A stretch of 64,000 bases of DNA, from positions 101,367,606 through 101,431,605 of the forward strand of contig CM069441.1 of assembly GCA_035610835.1 (NCBI GenBank), read 5' to 3'. This document shows positions 1 through 13,200 of this stretch, in pieces. Source of the DNA: Ophiura sarsii (lineage: Eukaryota; Echinodermata; Ophiuroidea; Amphilepidida; Ophiuridae). The number at the start of each line of letters is the position of its first letter. Position 1 is the first letter of the stretch. Made by a program: the position numbers and the translations under genes. The notes beneath the pieces were generated by a model that saw nothing but the letters and a program-made list of their open reading frames with translations, did no database searches and was not told the origin of the DNA.

Positions 1-969
1 AGGGCTCGCGCTCGGGCTTCGGTAGCTTCGCTCCCTCAGATATGGCATTTGTAGGATTTTTTTCAAAGAGCCACTTACATCCCTGATAGTCTGTGCCAAA
101 GTACTATGGACATAATTCCAACAAATCGTGCATACTCGTGTGCGTGCATACGTGCACCCGGAAGTGCGTACCGGACGCTTTGAAAATAAACATGCATAGT
201 TGTTCCCGCATTCCATGCATCTGTAAACAGTTCCGTGAACAACAACAAAACACGCTTGTGTGAAATAGCTTGAATTGTGTCCATAGTACTATGATACCGA
301 CTTTATACCACTCAACGTTCAAGTGTTGTGGGGTATGTTCATCCATTTTCGACTGACACTTTGTATTTATACTAATGATATGCAAAGGATACGTAATACG
401 CAGCGTTTCTAACGTTTGTCTAAAATTGCGGAGACGAACTACAACAAATAAGTTGGCACACTTTGTCCTATTATGTCCTAAATAAGTGTATCTGTTGAGA
501 TTAGGTCCGCCTCAACATTCCCAAGCTCCACCCACACACTGTAACCACTGCATAGGCCTAGTGTGCATTAGAAGTTAAAATAATGGTAGTTTTGACTTTA
601 CCAAGATGTTTTGGGGAGGGAGGCACTTCCCAGATTCCCTATTATTTTCCTTTCCTATTATTTTCCTTCCCATTGATGCATCTATTGTTTTCCTTTATAT
701 TCCTTGCATACTTATTGTGTATAATTATTATTGATTGTGATGTATTATTATTTTATTTTTTTAAACCAAAATGAAATTTAAACAGATTTTGGCAAATCAT
801 GTCCATCTGTTTTGTCATAGAATATTGGCTTTTCTTAGAATTTTCTGTCTCCAATCTTTCATGCTTTGACAGAATCCACCAATTTTCACCAAATTTGTTG
901 CCAAATTTAAAATGTTCTCCAAGTCAAGACAGTGTCCTAATTGAATCATAATTCTTTTTGATTTTGTAG
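1..969. other. Upstream / intron sequence before the first visible exon
   Basis: Holds one MITE (88-302) and AT-rich sequence. The bases at 5-40 (GCTCGCGCTCGGGCTTCGG...) are a low-complexity GC-rich repeat. No initiator exon of TBL3 with a matching phase was found, so it probably lies to the left of the window. Confidence 0.6.
88..302. mobile_element. MITE family A, copy 1 (TIR AGTC..GTCATAATRCTATGGA)
   Basis: The left end AGTCTGTGCCAAAGTACTATGG is matched by an inverted right end ending CCATAGTACTATGATACCGACT. The interior TGCATCTGTAAACAG .. CCGTGAACAACAACAAAA .. GTGTGAAATAGC recurs in copies at 7091, 54468 and 62961. Confidence 0.75.
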
Positions 970-1243
970 CTTTCGGGTGAACAGTAAAATTGAGGCTTTC
1001 TACACTGGCGGCAAAGTTCGTGTCAGCCAGGATGGCCGCCACATGTTTTGTTCCCAGGACAACAAGGTCAACATACTCTGTGTGGAGACCGGCAAAGTGG
1101 TGCATGTGATCAAGCATGAGGATGGGGATGTTGTGACTTGTTTTGCTGTGTCGCCCGATGATGAGATATTGGTGGTCGCATACAGAAATTTGCTGCTGAT
1201 GCAGTGGGATTGGAAGAATGAACAGTGTACTAGAACGTGGAAG
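970..1243 (+). CDS. TBL3: TBL3 exon 1 of those visible
   Basis: Opens after TTTTGTAG with one base that completes a codon from an unseen upstream exon, then reads [11 protein letters not shown], matching the family start just after the initiator region. It encodes the first WD blade ([22 protein letters not shown]) and ends RTWK before GTAAGG. No start codon or promoter is recognised upstream in the window. Confidence 0.93.
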
Positions 1244-4200
1244 GTAAGGTCAAAGGTCTTTCTTCTCTCTTTTGGATGCAGTTGGTGTTTTGTGATTAAC
1301 TTACAAATAGTGATTTGATATGAAGAAGATATAACTTGTAAATGATAAATTCTGATGGGATATAAATCTTTGTGTTAAGATAGATTATCCACCGATGAGA
1401 GATTTTGTATTTTTTCGTAATCTTTACAGTAAAGCGATAAAAGTTACTCTGAATTCGAAATGTACACAAGAAGTTTTTAAATTTAGATCCAACATTTTTT
1501 AATGTAAAACTTGTGTACCGTTTGCAATCCTCATCAGGCAATCCACAGAGCTCCCATTGCAAATATGGCTTTTGACAGCACGAGCACCCTCTTGGCCACT
1601 GGTGGAAGTGATGCTACAGTCAAAGTATGGGATATTGTGAGGCGTTATTGGACACATAACTTCACTGGATCTGCAGGGGTTATAAGGTAATGTTAAGAAA
1701 ACACTTAAAAAGTATGGTATATTATGGGAATTCTGAGGGAAAACGTAGACTGTGACCCCACGTCTCTCTATATGGCCGCCATCTTTAACAATGGCAAACC
1801 AAATTAAGGGACTGTGAAAGTAACATGTTTAAAAAGTGAGGGAAAGGGTTGTGGTTTTCCATGACCACTTTCGGTCACTTCTTAACTTTCGGTCACTTCT
1901 AACTTAACTGCCATGTGCAAATCTGCTAGACAACAGCACCAAAGCACCTGATGGGTCCAATAAAAACTGGATTGCGTCTAAAATGATCATCGTCATGCCG
2001 TGGGAGATAAATCAGTGTGCCATATTGCAACATGCGATGCAACCACCGGCGCAGTGTGGCGTGATGGTACATGAATAAGCTCATTATTATTCATGAGTTG
2101 ATCAGCGCACACTTTTGGATCTGTATTCTTTTCAGTCACAGTGAGCACCCTTGTAGGGGTCTTGTTTAAATTGTGAAGACATGAATCATGCAGTCTACAG
2201 TGAAAGGGTTGCAGACATAGCTAACAGAAAGTTTTAGGAAGAGTTTTTTGTTTAATTTGAAATTTGCACCACATTCACTCAAAATAATTTGAGCACCCTT
2301 GTAGGGGTCGTGTTTAAATTGTGAAGACATGAATCATGCAGTCTACAGTGAAAAGGTTGCAGACATAGCTAACAGAAAGTTTTAGGAAGGTTTTAATTTG
2401 AAATTTGCACCTCATTCACTCAAAATAATTTGAGGTGGAGAGAGTGTATAATGTAAGCATGGCAACAAATAACAATGGTATGGTGGTCGTAGGATTTAGT
2501 TGGGTAGGTAATCTTATTTTCCCCTTCTTTTTAACATGTTAATTAATTCCATGACCATTTAAAATGCAAGAGTTATAAAGTTTTTTTGGTTTTTTTGCTT
2601 GGTGGTGGTGTTGCTGTTGTTTGTTTTTGTTCTAATTGGAATTTAAAATGTTTTCAAATCCTGTATCTGTTTGATTCTCAGTTTGGTCCAGTTCCATCCA
2701 GATCCAACAAAACTGTTATTGTACTCGTCAGCAGACGACTGTAAAGTGAGAGTATGGGACCTGAAAACAAGCAAGTAAGTTACCAACGGAAACCAAATAT
2801 ACCATGTGTCATCTGAATGTGGAAGGCGATGTCAGTGCGTACTCCAGAGAAAGATAATGCGCACGTAAAGCTCAAATGTTTTGATATTTGTGTCCTGACT
2901 CCTGAAGATCAAAGACGAATGGCAGCCATTGCGTAGAAAGTGCTGCAACCGTCACATTCAAAAGATAACGTGCTGACTTCACATTAAAACTTGAGTTGAT
3001 ACAGTGTTTACTGTAAAACCAGAAATGTTTGCGTGCATTTAAATTTTGCTTATTTCGCGAGGAGCACTTACTCTCGAAAATGCTGTGAATATTTTGTAAT
3101 CTATCTTGTAGCAGAGCTTTCCTAAGTTACATACATGAAATGTTCATGCTGTGAATTAGGTCAGTATTGCTGATTCATGAAATTTTAAACTCACAAATAT
3201 TTCTGGTTTTACTGTATATCGTATCAGGGTCTTTGCTAGGTTCGTTGAACTAGTCATCAAATTAAGAAAACTGCCAGTCTTTCCAAACCTTTAGATGAGT
3301 TTTTAAACACCTAATGTGAGACCAGAGTCCAGAGAAGTCCTTGACCCGCAACCTGTGATGAACTTCTTCTGAATGATGGTGATCATAAGTCTTAATAGTT
3401 TGATCTGTTCCAAATTGGTGAGCCTCCTTACACCAGCGAATTAATACAGAAGAGTGTGGGCATGCATAAGCTTGCATTACGCAACAGGGCGCAACATGTA
3501 TCAAAATCACGCGCATACACTTGGATTACTTTTGAGCGCATATGTCTATCCAATTTGGAACTGACTAAACTATAGTTGCGAGACTGATAAGAGTAAATCA
3601 AATTTGTATTTTTCCTTTTATTTTCATTGTTCCAGGTGCTGTGCAGTTCTAGATAAGCACAATAGTGTCGTAAGCAGTTTGTCGTTTGACCAAAAGGGCA
3701 CGGTCTTGCTGAGTGGCGGCAGGGACAACATAGTAATTATTTGGGAAGTGCATGGAAACCAATACACAGTCAGAAAGACGGTAGCAGTCTATGAGGTAGG
3801 TTACATGGGGGCTAAGTTACAGCCATAATTATTGGAATGATATCCTTGAAAAGTCAATATACTGGCTGTATTTCAAAAATATAATGGGCCGTATTCTCGT
3901 ACGTAGTTAAACACGGTTTAAAGCTAAACACGCGTCTAACTTTGACTTTAGACACAGCGTTTAACTAAACGCAATTCTCGTACATTTGTTTTACTTAAAC
4001 ACGCGTCTAACTCGCCAAAATGTGTCTAACTTTAAACATGGGTACGGGGGTAGTTTAATGCGTGTTTAACTAAACTCGCGCACCAACTGTATGCCTTGAA
4101 TGATCACTCATCCGTGCCCGGTTCCAGCTGATGTGCGGATCGCGTAGTCTTTAAAAGTACCGTGTATTTAAGGCATTCGGTCGATATTTATTGTACTCCA

Positions 4201-7200
4201 TTAGGGCCACAATGAATTAAATTATACATACAATCAACGTAGGACCACTCTGGGAATGAGATTTGCAGAGTTTAAAATCGTGTTTTGTTAAACACGTCGT
4301 TTAAAGGATAAACTCACGTTTAAGTTAGACACGCGTTTAGTTAAACACGGTTTTAAGCTAAAACCGTGTTTAGTACGAGAATACGGCCCAATGTGTTTAG
4401 AAGGGTGTTTTAAAATTTATGATGGTTTGTAGTATAAACAAGTTAGATATAATTTATTTTCTTAAACCAAAACCAAAACACTGACTGACCCTGACAGTTT
4501 TGTGTTAAGGCACATCCCCACAATTACGACGATATCCTCATCTAACTTTTGCCTCTAGGTGGTGTACCGTCACATCCATCACGGTCGTTTCCTTGCTGGT
4601 GTTTTTTGGTTTTCATTTTGGAGGAAAATTTTTGTCTAACACATATGTGATTATTCAAATATTTGATCATTGTTCTGATGTCCCGATCTGTCATTGTTCC
4701 AGTCAAAAGATGCCAGTGTACACTCTTGCGCAATACCAGCATGCCTCTGGTTTCCTCACATGACCAGTGGTAATATCTGCTGGTTCCCACTGGACATTGT
4801 AATGAAAGGCTCATAACATACTCTAATTGAATATCTGTAAGAGAATGCTGGTGCAAGTAGTGCATTTGATATGACTCCCAAGCCAGTCCTCTGTTTAGTT
4901 CAGTAAAAACTGAGCTTAAATTGGGCCGAACTATGCCTGTCTTGACTGTATACAAGAAATATGGCATGTATCTGTTTATGACTGCCGTACATGTTTTGTT
5001 TAAAAACCTCTGAGCATAACAATGTTGTGCTATTCATGATGGCATGTTTAAGGAAGCTTTCTAAATGTCTACTCAAAATTCTTTCCATAGCCAAAACAAT
5101 AGCAGGATTAGAGAATCAAATTCTTTAGCATCATATTCAAGGGTCAAGATAAGTGGGCACTGGGCTATTTTCTTACCTCGGTCCTTCTGTCATGCTGGTG
5201 TAATGCTGAAAAATAAATGACTGAGCACTGATATTTTGCCAAAACCAGTGCCCGGTTGACAATTGGGAAGCTTACCTTAAACAAAGATTTTCGATCTCAC
5301 AATGCTGCCATGCTGGGTTTTTGTTTAAAATCTGAGGCGAGTATGTTGTTTGAAAGTCTTCACAATTCTTAACAGCCAAGTTTTAGCACAAAAATACTAA
5401 TTGTTATCAGCGAAAACCAATCCTAGCTGTTCGCTGGTGTCTGTGTATTGCCGCCGATGTCATGATTGTGGGATTTACCCTAGCCCCTTCCATGAAGTAG
5501 CGATCTTGCAAAAGGCGAGTTTACTTCTCAATTGATTTTGCATGCCACGGATTGAGCGCAATGAATGCAAAAGGGAAAGATACTTTGTGGAGCTTTGTGG
5601 ATACTTTGTATCATCGTATGATCATGGCGGGGAAAATGTTATTCAATTTAGAATTTGGTGTGCGTTTTTGTCGCAATACCTAACAAAGTTCATATTAGTT
5701 GTCCAATCTGTAAATTTAATTTGTGACAAACCTACATTAGGCTGCTAAGCTTAGGCCTTTTACCATCTACCGAATGAAAAATATATGCCTTATTTGACTT
5801 AATTAAAAGTAGCTCCTGGTAGACTAAAAGTATCTCTGGGTTCTTACCAAATCCCTGTGAACCAGGATTGGTAAATAAACAGTTATTTTGACCCTTGATC
5901 ATAATATGTGACCCATCATGTCAAAATGGACATGTTGGTGGCCCGAATCAAATCTGAGTTATTGGTATGGCTTGAAAGAGCACATTTTAAGCTTTTGCGA
6001 TTGGTCACATATGTTGTGTACATTCATCTCAATGTTTGTTTTTCTCACTTATTTTTTTTCTAGGCCGTTGAGTTTGTGATGGTGTTACCCAAGCAAAGTG
6101 ATTATGAGACAGAGTTAAATCTGACGGCTAAGAAAGGGTTTCATTTCATAACAGCTGGTGCTCAAGGTAGGTTTTAAGCATTCACTCATAACTTTTGTTT
6201 GGTGGACCTGTCGACGGAGTCCCAGACGGATACCTAGTTGTGATATACCTAATATTCATGAACTTAGCACACCAATTGATTGGCTAATTTATAAAACAAG
6301 GTGCTATGTACCATACAGGGTGAGTCAAAAAGAATGGGTACATTTTTCTCAAAAGTGCCACAAAAATAACAGGCCTGCATGAGTGCATGTTCAAAACCAA
6401 TGATAGTGCTAAAAAGACCTCACATTAGGCTTTCATTCAAAACAGAAGACATTTTTAAATTTGACCATTACGTCATAAAGTTACATCAATTTGAATAGAG
6501 CCCAGTGTTTTAAAGCCAATCCACAGAATGGTAATATTGCATAATCTTGTCATGTCTGCTGATTCAGAGATGCCACTAGGTATCAATGTAATTTATGAAA
6601 AACCTGAAAAGGTGCATGAATTTTTGATGCAAAATCTTTAAATGGCTGAAAATAAGTTGAACTCTGGAACCTTGCATGAGAAAAAGCCTGAATTCAAGGA
6701 AAATAGATATACAGTGGCATCTAAGTTGAATTGAAGAATGGTGTGAAAATTCAACCATCAAGTGATTTGGTGTCAAATTATTAGTCTTTTAGCACTACAC
6801 ACTCAGTGTTGTTAATTTTACTGATGGCGAACGGAATAAGTGTTGCAAACGAAGTGCAGAGTGGATCATGGCATGGGGTCTAGAGGCCTTCTTAATGTGT
6901 TTTTTAGGGGTTATTAATGCACTTTAAGGGTTCTTGCCACATAATGTTCTTGTTTTATGAGGCAGTTTAATGATTTCATCCACAAATTGTGCCGGTTTTT
7001 TTACCCTTTTTTTTAAGAATCGTGAGTGCCCCCACCGACCGCTTTAGTGACAACCCTGCAGACTCGCCCTGTAGGAATGTTTGTGACTATAGTCACTGTC
7101 ATAATGCTATGGATGAAATTCTAGCTATTTCACGCAAGCTTGTTTTGTTATTCCCGAAGCTTTGTCCAGATGCATGTATTTCACAGACAACTTTGGATGC

Positions 7201-10200
7201 ATGCGTTTGACGATTTACAATGGAGGATATGAGTATAAATAAAGTCTCAGATAGTTTTTTATCTATTTGGCAACTTCAGATAAAAATATCATTTAGAACA
7301 TACATTTTTCACCACGAAAATATCTTTAAAAAAAGGTATTTTTATTATAGATTTCATGGGTCGGTCGCGTTTGTGCAAACAACCCCTCTTTTGGGCCTGA
7401 AGCCATCATCATGCCATATTTTTAAGTTGTTATTTTGAAGATTCTGTTTTTTATCTTGGCAAATGGTTTTTTTCTGAGGTACACTACTTTTGACACATCA
7501 AAACATAACTCTTTTGTCAGTTTTCTAGTTTCTAGATATGAAGTAAAATGTCTTGAAAAATATAAAGAAATGAAAAGGAAATGCTAAGTTTCTGTTCATC
7601 ATATTTCCTGATTCTGAAAGGCTACATTTCAATTTAAAGCTTGATTTTTGCATGTTTTGATGATGTCAAAATCAGACCAAGAGGTATATTTTGATGTGAT
7701 GGGTCAAATTTAATATTGAAGCATACTCATAACCAATATACTGCCCTCTGTAGGTGGTTATCATATACTTCTGCAGTCAGCTCCTTTAGTGAAAGGTCTC
7801 ATTGAATGATGACAAACACCCTCTGGATACCGGATTCTTTAGAATCCTCTAAAGAATCCTTTTAGAATCCTCCCTGCTGACTGGGAGGAGGGCAGCAAAC
7901 TTATTCAATCACAATTACTTTATGGGCCATTCTACTACTTAGAGGGGGCACCATTAGATTCTGGAGGGGGATTGGGTAATGTTTATTTTCAGATATTTGC
8001 TATGATGCCACCAACAAATTCTCAGGGGGGGGGGGGGTTGAAGAACCTAAATTGACCCCTGATGAGTAAAAATAATTAACCTCATTGTATAAGGAATACA
8101 TTTTTTTTTAAATCTCCGCCAAGAGCTTCGAAACCTCCTCCCCCAAATTTGCCTAACCCAAACTTTCATGCCCCGCCCCCTGAAAACCTAATGTAGCGCC
8201 CCTATATTGGTAACCAATTGGATAAAACATAGAAAAAGGATAAAAACAATTGTAATTTTCTACCCTCAGTTTACCGTGCCCGTTAGGTTGGTCGGTCAAG
8301 CTTATTTGTGAGTTTGTCATTAGGCACGCGACCGTGTAACGCACGTATAACCCGTGGCCCGTAAGCAAAACACAGTATACGAAAACACGAACTAGATTTT
8401 ACAATTTTGGCCATTCCCAAATCGTAACATTTTTGGCGACTTGAGAACAAGACTAGCATCAAAACAGTGACGTCATGATTATAAATGCGCAGAAACCGCC
8501 ATTTTGTACCGATTTTAAACCGACAGAAAAAATGCTGCGCAGGTACATGTAATCCAATGGTTTTTTTAACTCTGACGAAAACGAAATATTAACTGCCAAT
8601 ACTTCGGGATTTATGATACTTTTTCTAGTTATTTGAAGATGAAACTCAATCTTTGTAGGTTTGGCTTTGATGCTACGTGATCAGAGATCAAGTAGGGAAT
8701 CTTTTTGCGTCATACTTTTGCTAAATATGTGCATTAGCATCGCAGAGTCTTCTAAATTGTTTCGCATTTCGCGATGCTACATTTGGTTAATGCACTATGC
8801 AGGTTATTGCTGGGCTTGAACTCTACTCCCGGTGGGTTTGAGGGAATTCACGGAGAGTGAGACTTACGGGATACGGGTACCCGTTACACGCACATATAGA
8901 ATATCCCGTGTCACGTAAGAGAAAAAACACGGGATAACTCAACACTATTTGTCATGTTGTTCTTGGTGATGTCAATACATGTACAGTGAACATTAGGCCC
9001 TTCATAATTATTCTTAGTTTCCAGTTTCACGCTCGAATCAAAAATGTGTTTTGTTTGTTTATGTTGGATTTTCTCCTCCAAATTGACTTTTAATAATTCC
9101 GTTTGGTACTTTCTGACTTTGATTATATCAACAATATAAACAAAGAACATGATTGCATCATTAAAATATGGTCAACTAGTGCATCAACTGTTTTGTAAAG
9201 TACAACCGAAGTACAGGAAGAAGGAACTAATTCAGGAAGCCAGTTGTTTTTACGAGAACCCAAGTTAGGGATACGGAAAGAAAGAGTGATTCTGTTTGGG
9301 TTGAATACATGTCAAACTTTGCTAAATTGGCAGAGGCCACAGCTAATGCATTGGATGACATTCTTCAATATCAGGAAGTGCTATTCATTCTTGGAAAGGG
9401 TAGTAGCACTTTAGTGCTGTTATTTTAACCTATTTAGTTTTCTGGCAATGTACACAAGTTGCCATTTTTTCCTAACGCTTGAATCAATGTAGTGTAGACT
9501 GATGATGGTCTTTATGATCATATTGATGGGATAAGCTCATTTGAGACCTGTCATCACAAAATGAGAATTAAGTCAGAAATTTCATTTTCAGGTTTGTCCA
9601 CATTCAAAATGCCCAGAAAACAAGCTTTAAAATGATAGGCAGGCAACATGTCGTAATTGCTCAATGTTTTCCCTGTCAAAATTCAAATTGAAGTTGCAAA
9701 ATTCCTTTGTTTTCTATTGATTTTGGCATGTTTATTGGACCATATTTCCTAATGCACACTGGCGACATTTTGTGGTTACAGGTCTCATTTACCTTAAAGA
9801 CATTTTGTGGTTACAGGTCTCATTTACCTTAAAGATGTAACCACGGTTACATTTACCTCTTCACTCAGTGTAGTGATTGTTTATGGGTACAATCCGTTTT
9901 AAATTTCCAATATTTTTTAAGGTTAAGGTGATGAAAAACCCAGGCTGTTCTTTGGATATTCTCACCTCCCAGGTAGGGTCGGTCAGGCGTTTTGTTTTCT
10001 GTTTTGTTGGTGAATTTTCAACAATTTTCAAAACACTTTTACAAAATTGGTTTTCAAAGTATTGTCAAATTTGAAAACAAAAGTGAATTGTTAGGTCAGG
10101 CCCGTAGAACAGGCCACCCCCCCTTGATTTCTTTTCTCTCAAGCCCATTAAGGTTGGTGTCAACCCTGTTTGGCGCCAAATTTATCAAGCACTGTAACTT

Positions 10201-13200
10201 TTAAATTATAAATGTGATGTACATAAAAGTATACATTTTTTGTAATGAAATGAGTCAGAGAATCCATTTTTGGTATCAAATTTTACTAAAATTAGTGATT
10301 TTTACATTTTTTGCCCAAAAACCACCTTTTTGGCGTCAACATTTTTCAGACAACCTAACAATATCAGTTTTTGATTAAAAATTCCAAAATTTGACCAAAA
10401 TCATCTAAAGTCAATTATCTAGGAGCGCATTTTTTTTTTGGCTTAAAATGTGTTTGTTTTGAAAATATTGACCAAAAAGTGCCATTTTTTTTTTTTTTAT
10501 CTCAACAATCTCATTTTTGGCACTTTTTGGTCAATATTTTCAAAACAAACAAATTTTAAGCCAAAAAAAAAAATTCTCTCCTAGATAATTGACTTTAGAT
10601 GATTTTGGTCAAATTTTGGAATTTTTAATCAAAAACTGATATTGTTAGGTTGTCTGAAAATTTTTGACGCCAAAAAGGTGATTTTTGGGCAAAAATGTAA
10701 AAAACACTAATTTTAGTAAAATTTGATACCAAAATGGATTCTCTGACTCATTTCATTACAAAAAATGTATACTTTTATGTACATCACATTTATAATTTAA
10801 AAGTTACAGTGCTTGATAATTTGGCGCCAAACAGGGTTGACACCAACCTTAAGGTCCTTATAATCTCAATTTCTTGAACCTTTCATTTTTCCTCAATACT
10901 TTGAAATACATTAAATTCACTCTTCTTGATGTTAAATTCTTCGGGTGCATACAGTTTGTCTCGTAAATCCCAACCCTAGAGTCTGTCCCTAAAATAAGCA
11001 CCTTTTTTTTTGTAACCTTGATTCTAGGTGTTCTCAAAGTATGGAATTCCGAAAGCAGCCACTGTGTGTTTGAACAGAAGCCAACCATTGCAGTTAAAGA
11101 TGTGGAGGCCGCCATAACCCAGGCCATGTATTGCCCGGCTCTAGATGTGATAGCACTAGTCTCGTATGATCACAACATACTGCTCCATTCTATGAATGGA
11201 TTCAAACTCACAAAGCAGGTAGGGTGAATTGGGGCAACACTTTGGCATACCTAGGCCGAGTGCTCTAAAATATTTTAAAATGTTTTAGGTCATTTTCAGC
11301 TACTACCTATGAGTAAGCTATCAGAAATTAATTTAGTGCAAAGACTTCTGTTGTATGCGTTTAATATACAGATTTATTACATAATACACGTAGAGTACAC
11401 ATAGACTACCTCTAAAGGATTAAAATCGCTACCTCGGCACCAACAGCCTGTTTGATCTAGTGGTATTGACATATGGACTGAAAGGTCCGGGGTTCGAATC
11501 TCAGTATCATCAGATTTTGTGGGTAAAACTTTGCTTTCAATTTAATTCTCTCAAAATGGGCAACAAGTTTCTAAGTCTGAATACTAACTATTACGCTAAT
11601 TTGTGATGGCTTACTCATAGGTAACACCCATTTTCATTATGATACCAAATATTCTGGCACATAAGCCCATATCAGCAGATGTATTTTATTCACATCTATT
11701 TGACGTAACACATTTTCCTAGAATAATCCCCTCACAAACAGATTCGTAAGTTAATTTGATACTATATTAATCAAAGCTCATTATATACATTACCAAACAT
11801 TTTTGTTTCTAAATTAAATTGGTTACATGTTTTCTTACAGTGGATACCCTATTTAGAGAAAATTGGTTGAGTAATAAAGAAAAAGGTTCAAGCCAAATCT
11901 GATTGTTGCGTCAAAGGCATACACCTTGATGTCACTGCACAGAGGCAGGAAAGTGGAGAATAGTCGGGGAATGCCAACCTTAACTTGTACTAAGCTCTTG
12001 AAAGTTAATGTAATCATCCCCTGCAATCAGGCATGATATTTTGTAGATAAAAATCTGAAAATATGTATTTTAACTCTCAAAAGTAGATATTTTTACCTAA
12101 AGTTGCCTTTATTTTGCCAACATTTAGCCAATTTTACGCAAAAAACTGTTGTTTTGTAATATTTCATGGAATTTCAGATTTTGTCACATATTATGAATAT
12201 TATGCCTACCTGCACTTCACTTCCATCCATTTTGTTGTTGTTGATGGCAATGTTTCCTACTCGGTCTTTAATAGAAATATAGATCTTTTCTTTTTGATTT
12301 CTTACATTTGATATAAACTTCATTTTATATGTGTCAAATAATGATCTCTGAACACTGAAGGGGCTCTGTTGGGGCTATGGGTTGAAACTGGGTGCAGTAG
12401 GAACTTTTGCATTAGGCAAAAAAAAAAAAAAAAGTTGACTGCCCTTTTTTGATTTTATTTAATTTATTTTTAATTTTTAAACAAGCATACTACTCAAAAA
12501 CACGTTTTCATATTTCTTTATTGTCATGTGCTTCTTTCAAAATTTTTTTTTTTTACTTTGAAAAAAAAAAAGCGACCCTAGATTTCCGAAAATTCGGGTC
12601 GGTCGGAAAGGGCAAGTCAACTCATTTTTGGGGGGCCTTATGGTCAACTATTGGATGGATAAGGAAGCAGTAAACTGTTTTGTATCATTATGGGATAGTA
12701 TTAATTGTATAACACTTAAGCAAGGCAAGGTCTTGTGGGTATCAAACTATCAGGAGGAAAAATAAGTTCACCAAAACACAAACTGACAACCATAGTGCAT
12801 GGAGCAACTCTGAATTATTATTGACAAGCCAAATAAGTCTGTATTATTATGGGATAGATAAGGAAGTAAGGAACCTAAGTATTACTATGGGATAGTATTA
12901 CTATGGAATTATTATGGGATAGATAAGGAAGAAATGGTATTGTAGTTCTATGGGATTATTATGGGATAGATAAGGAAGCAATTACGGAACATAAGTATTA
13001 TTATGGGATAGTATTACTATGGGATAATGATGGGATAGAAAAGGAAGAAATGGTATGTTAATTGCATGGGATTATTATGGGATAGATACGGAAGCAATGG
13101 TATGGTATATGCATGGATTTATTATTCCTTTGGGTAGTCTGGTCTAAACATGTTGAAGGTCAGAAAGCACACCTATCAAAATTGCTCTTGCTCCTGAACA

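Noticed and set aside
583..774. A start exon for TBL3 in the open frame at 583-774
   Set aside because: The translation (MVVLTLPRCFGEGG then hydrophobic residues) has nothing in common with the TBL3 N-terminus and has no donor with the right phase.
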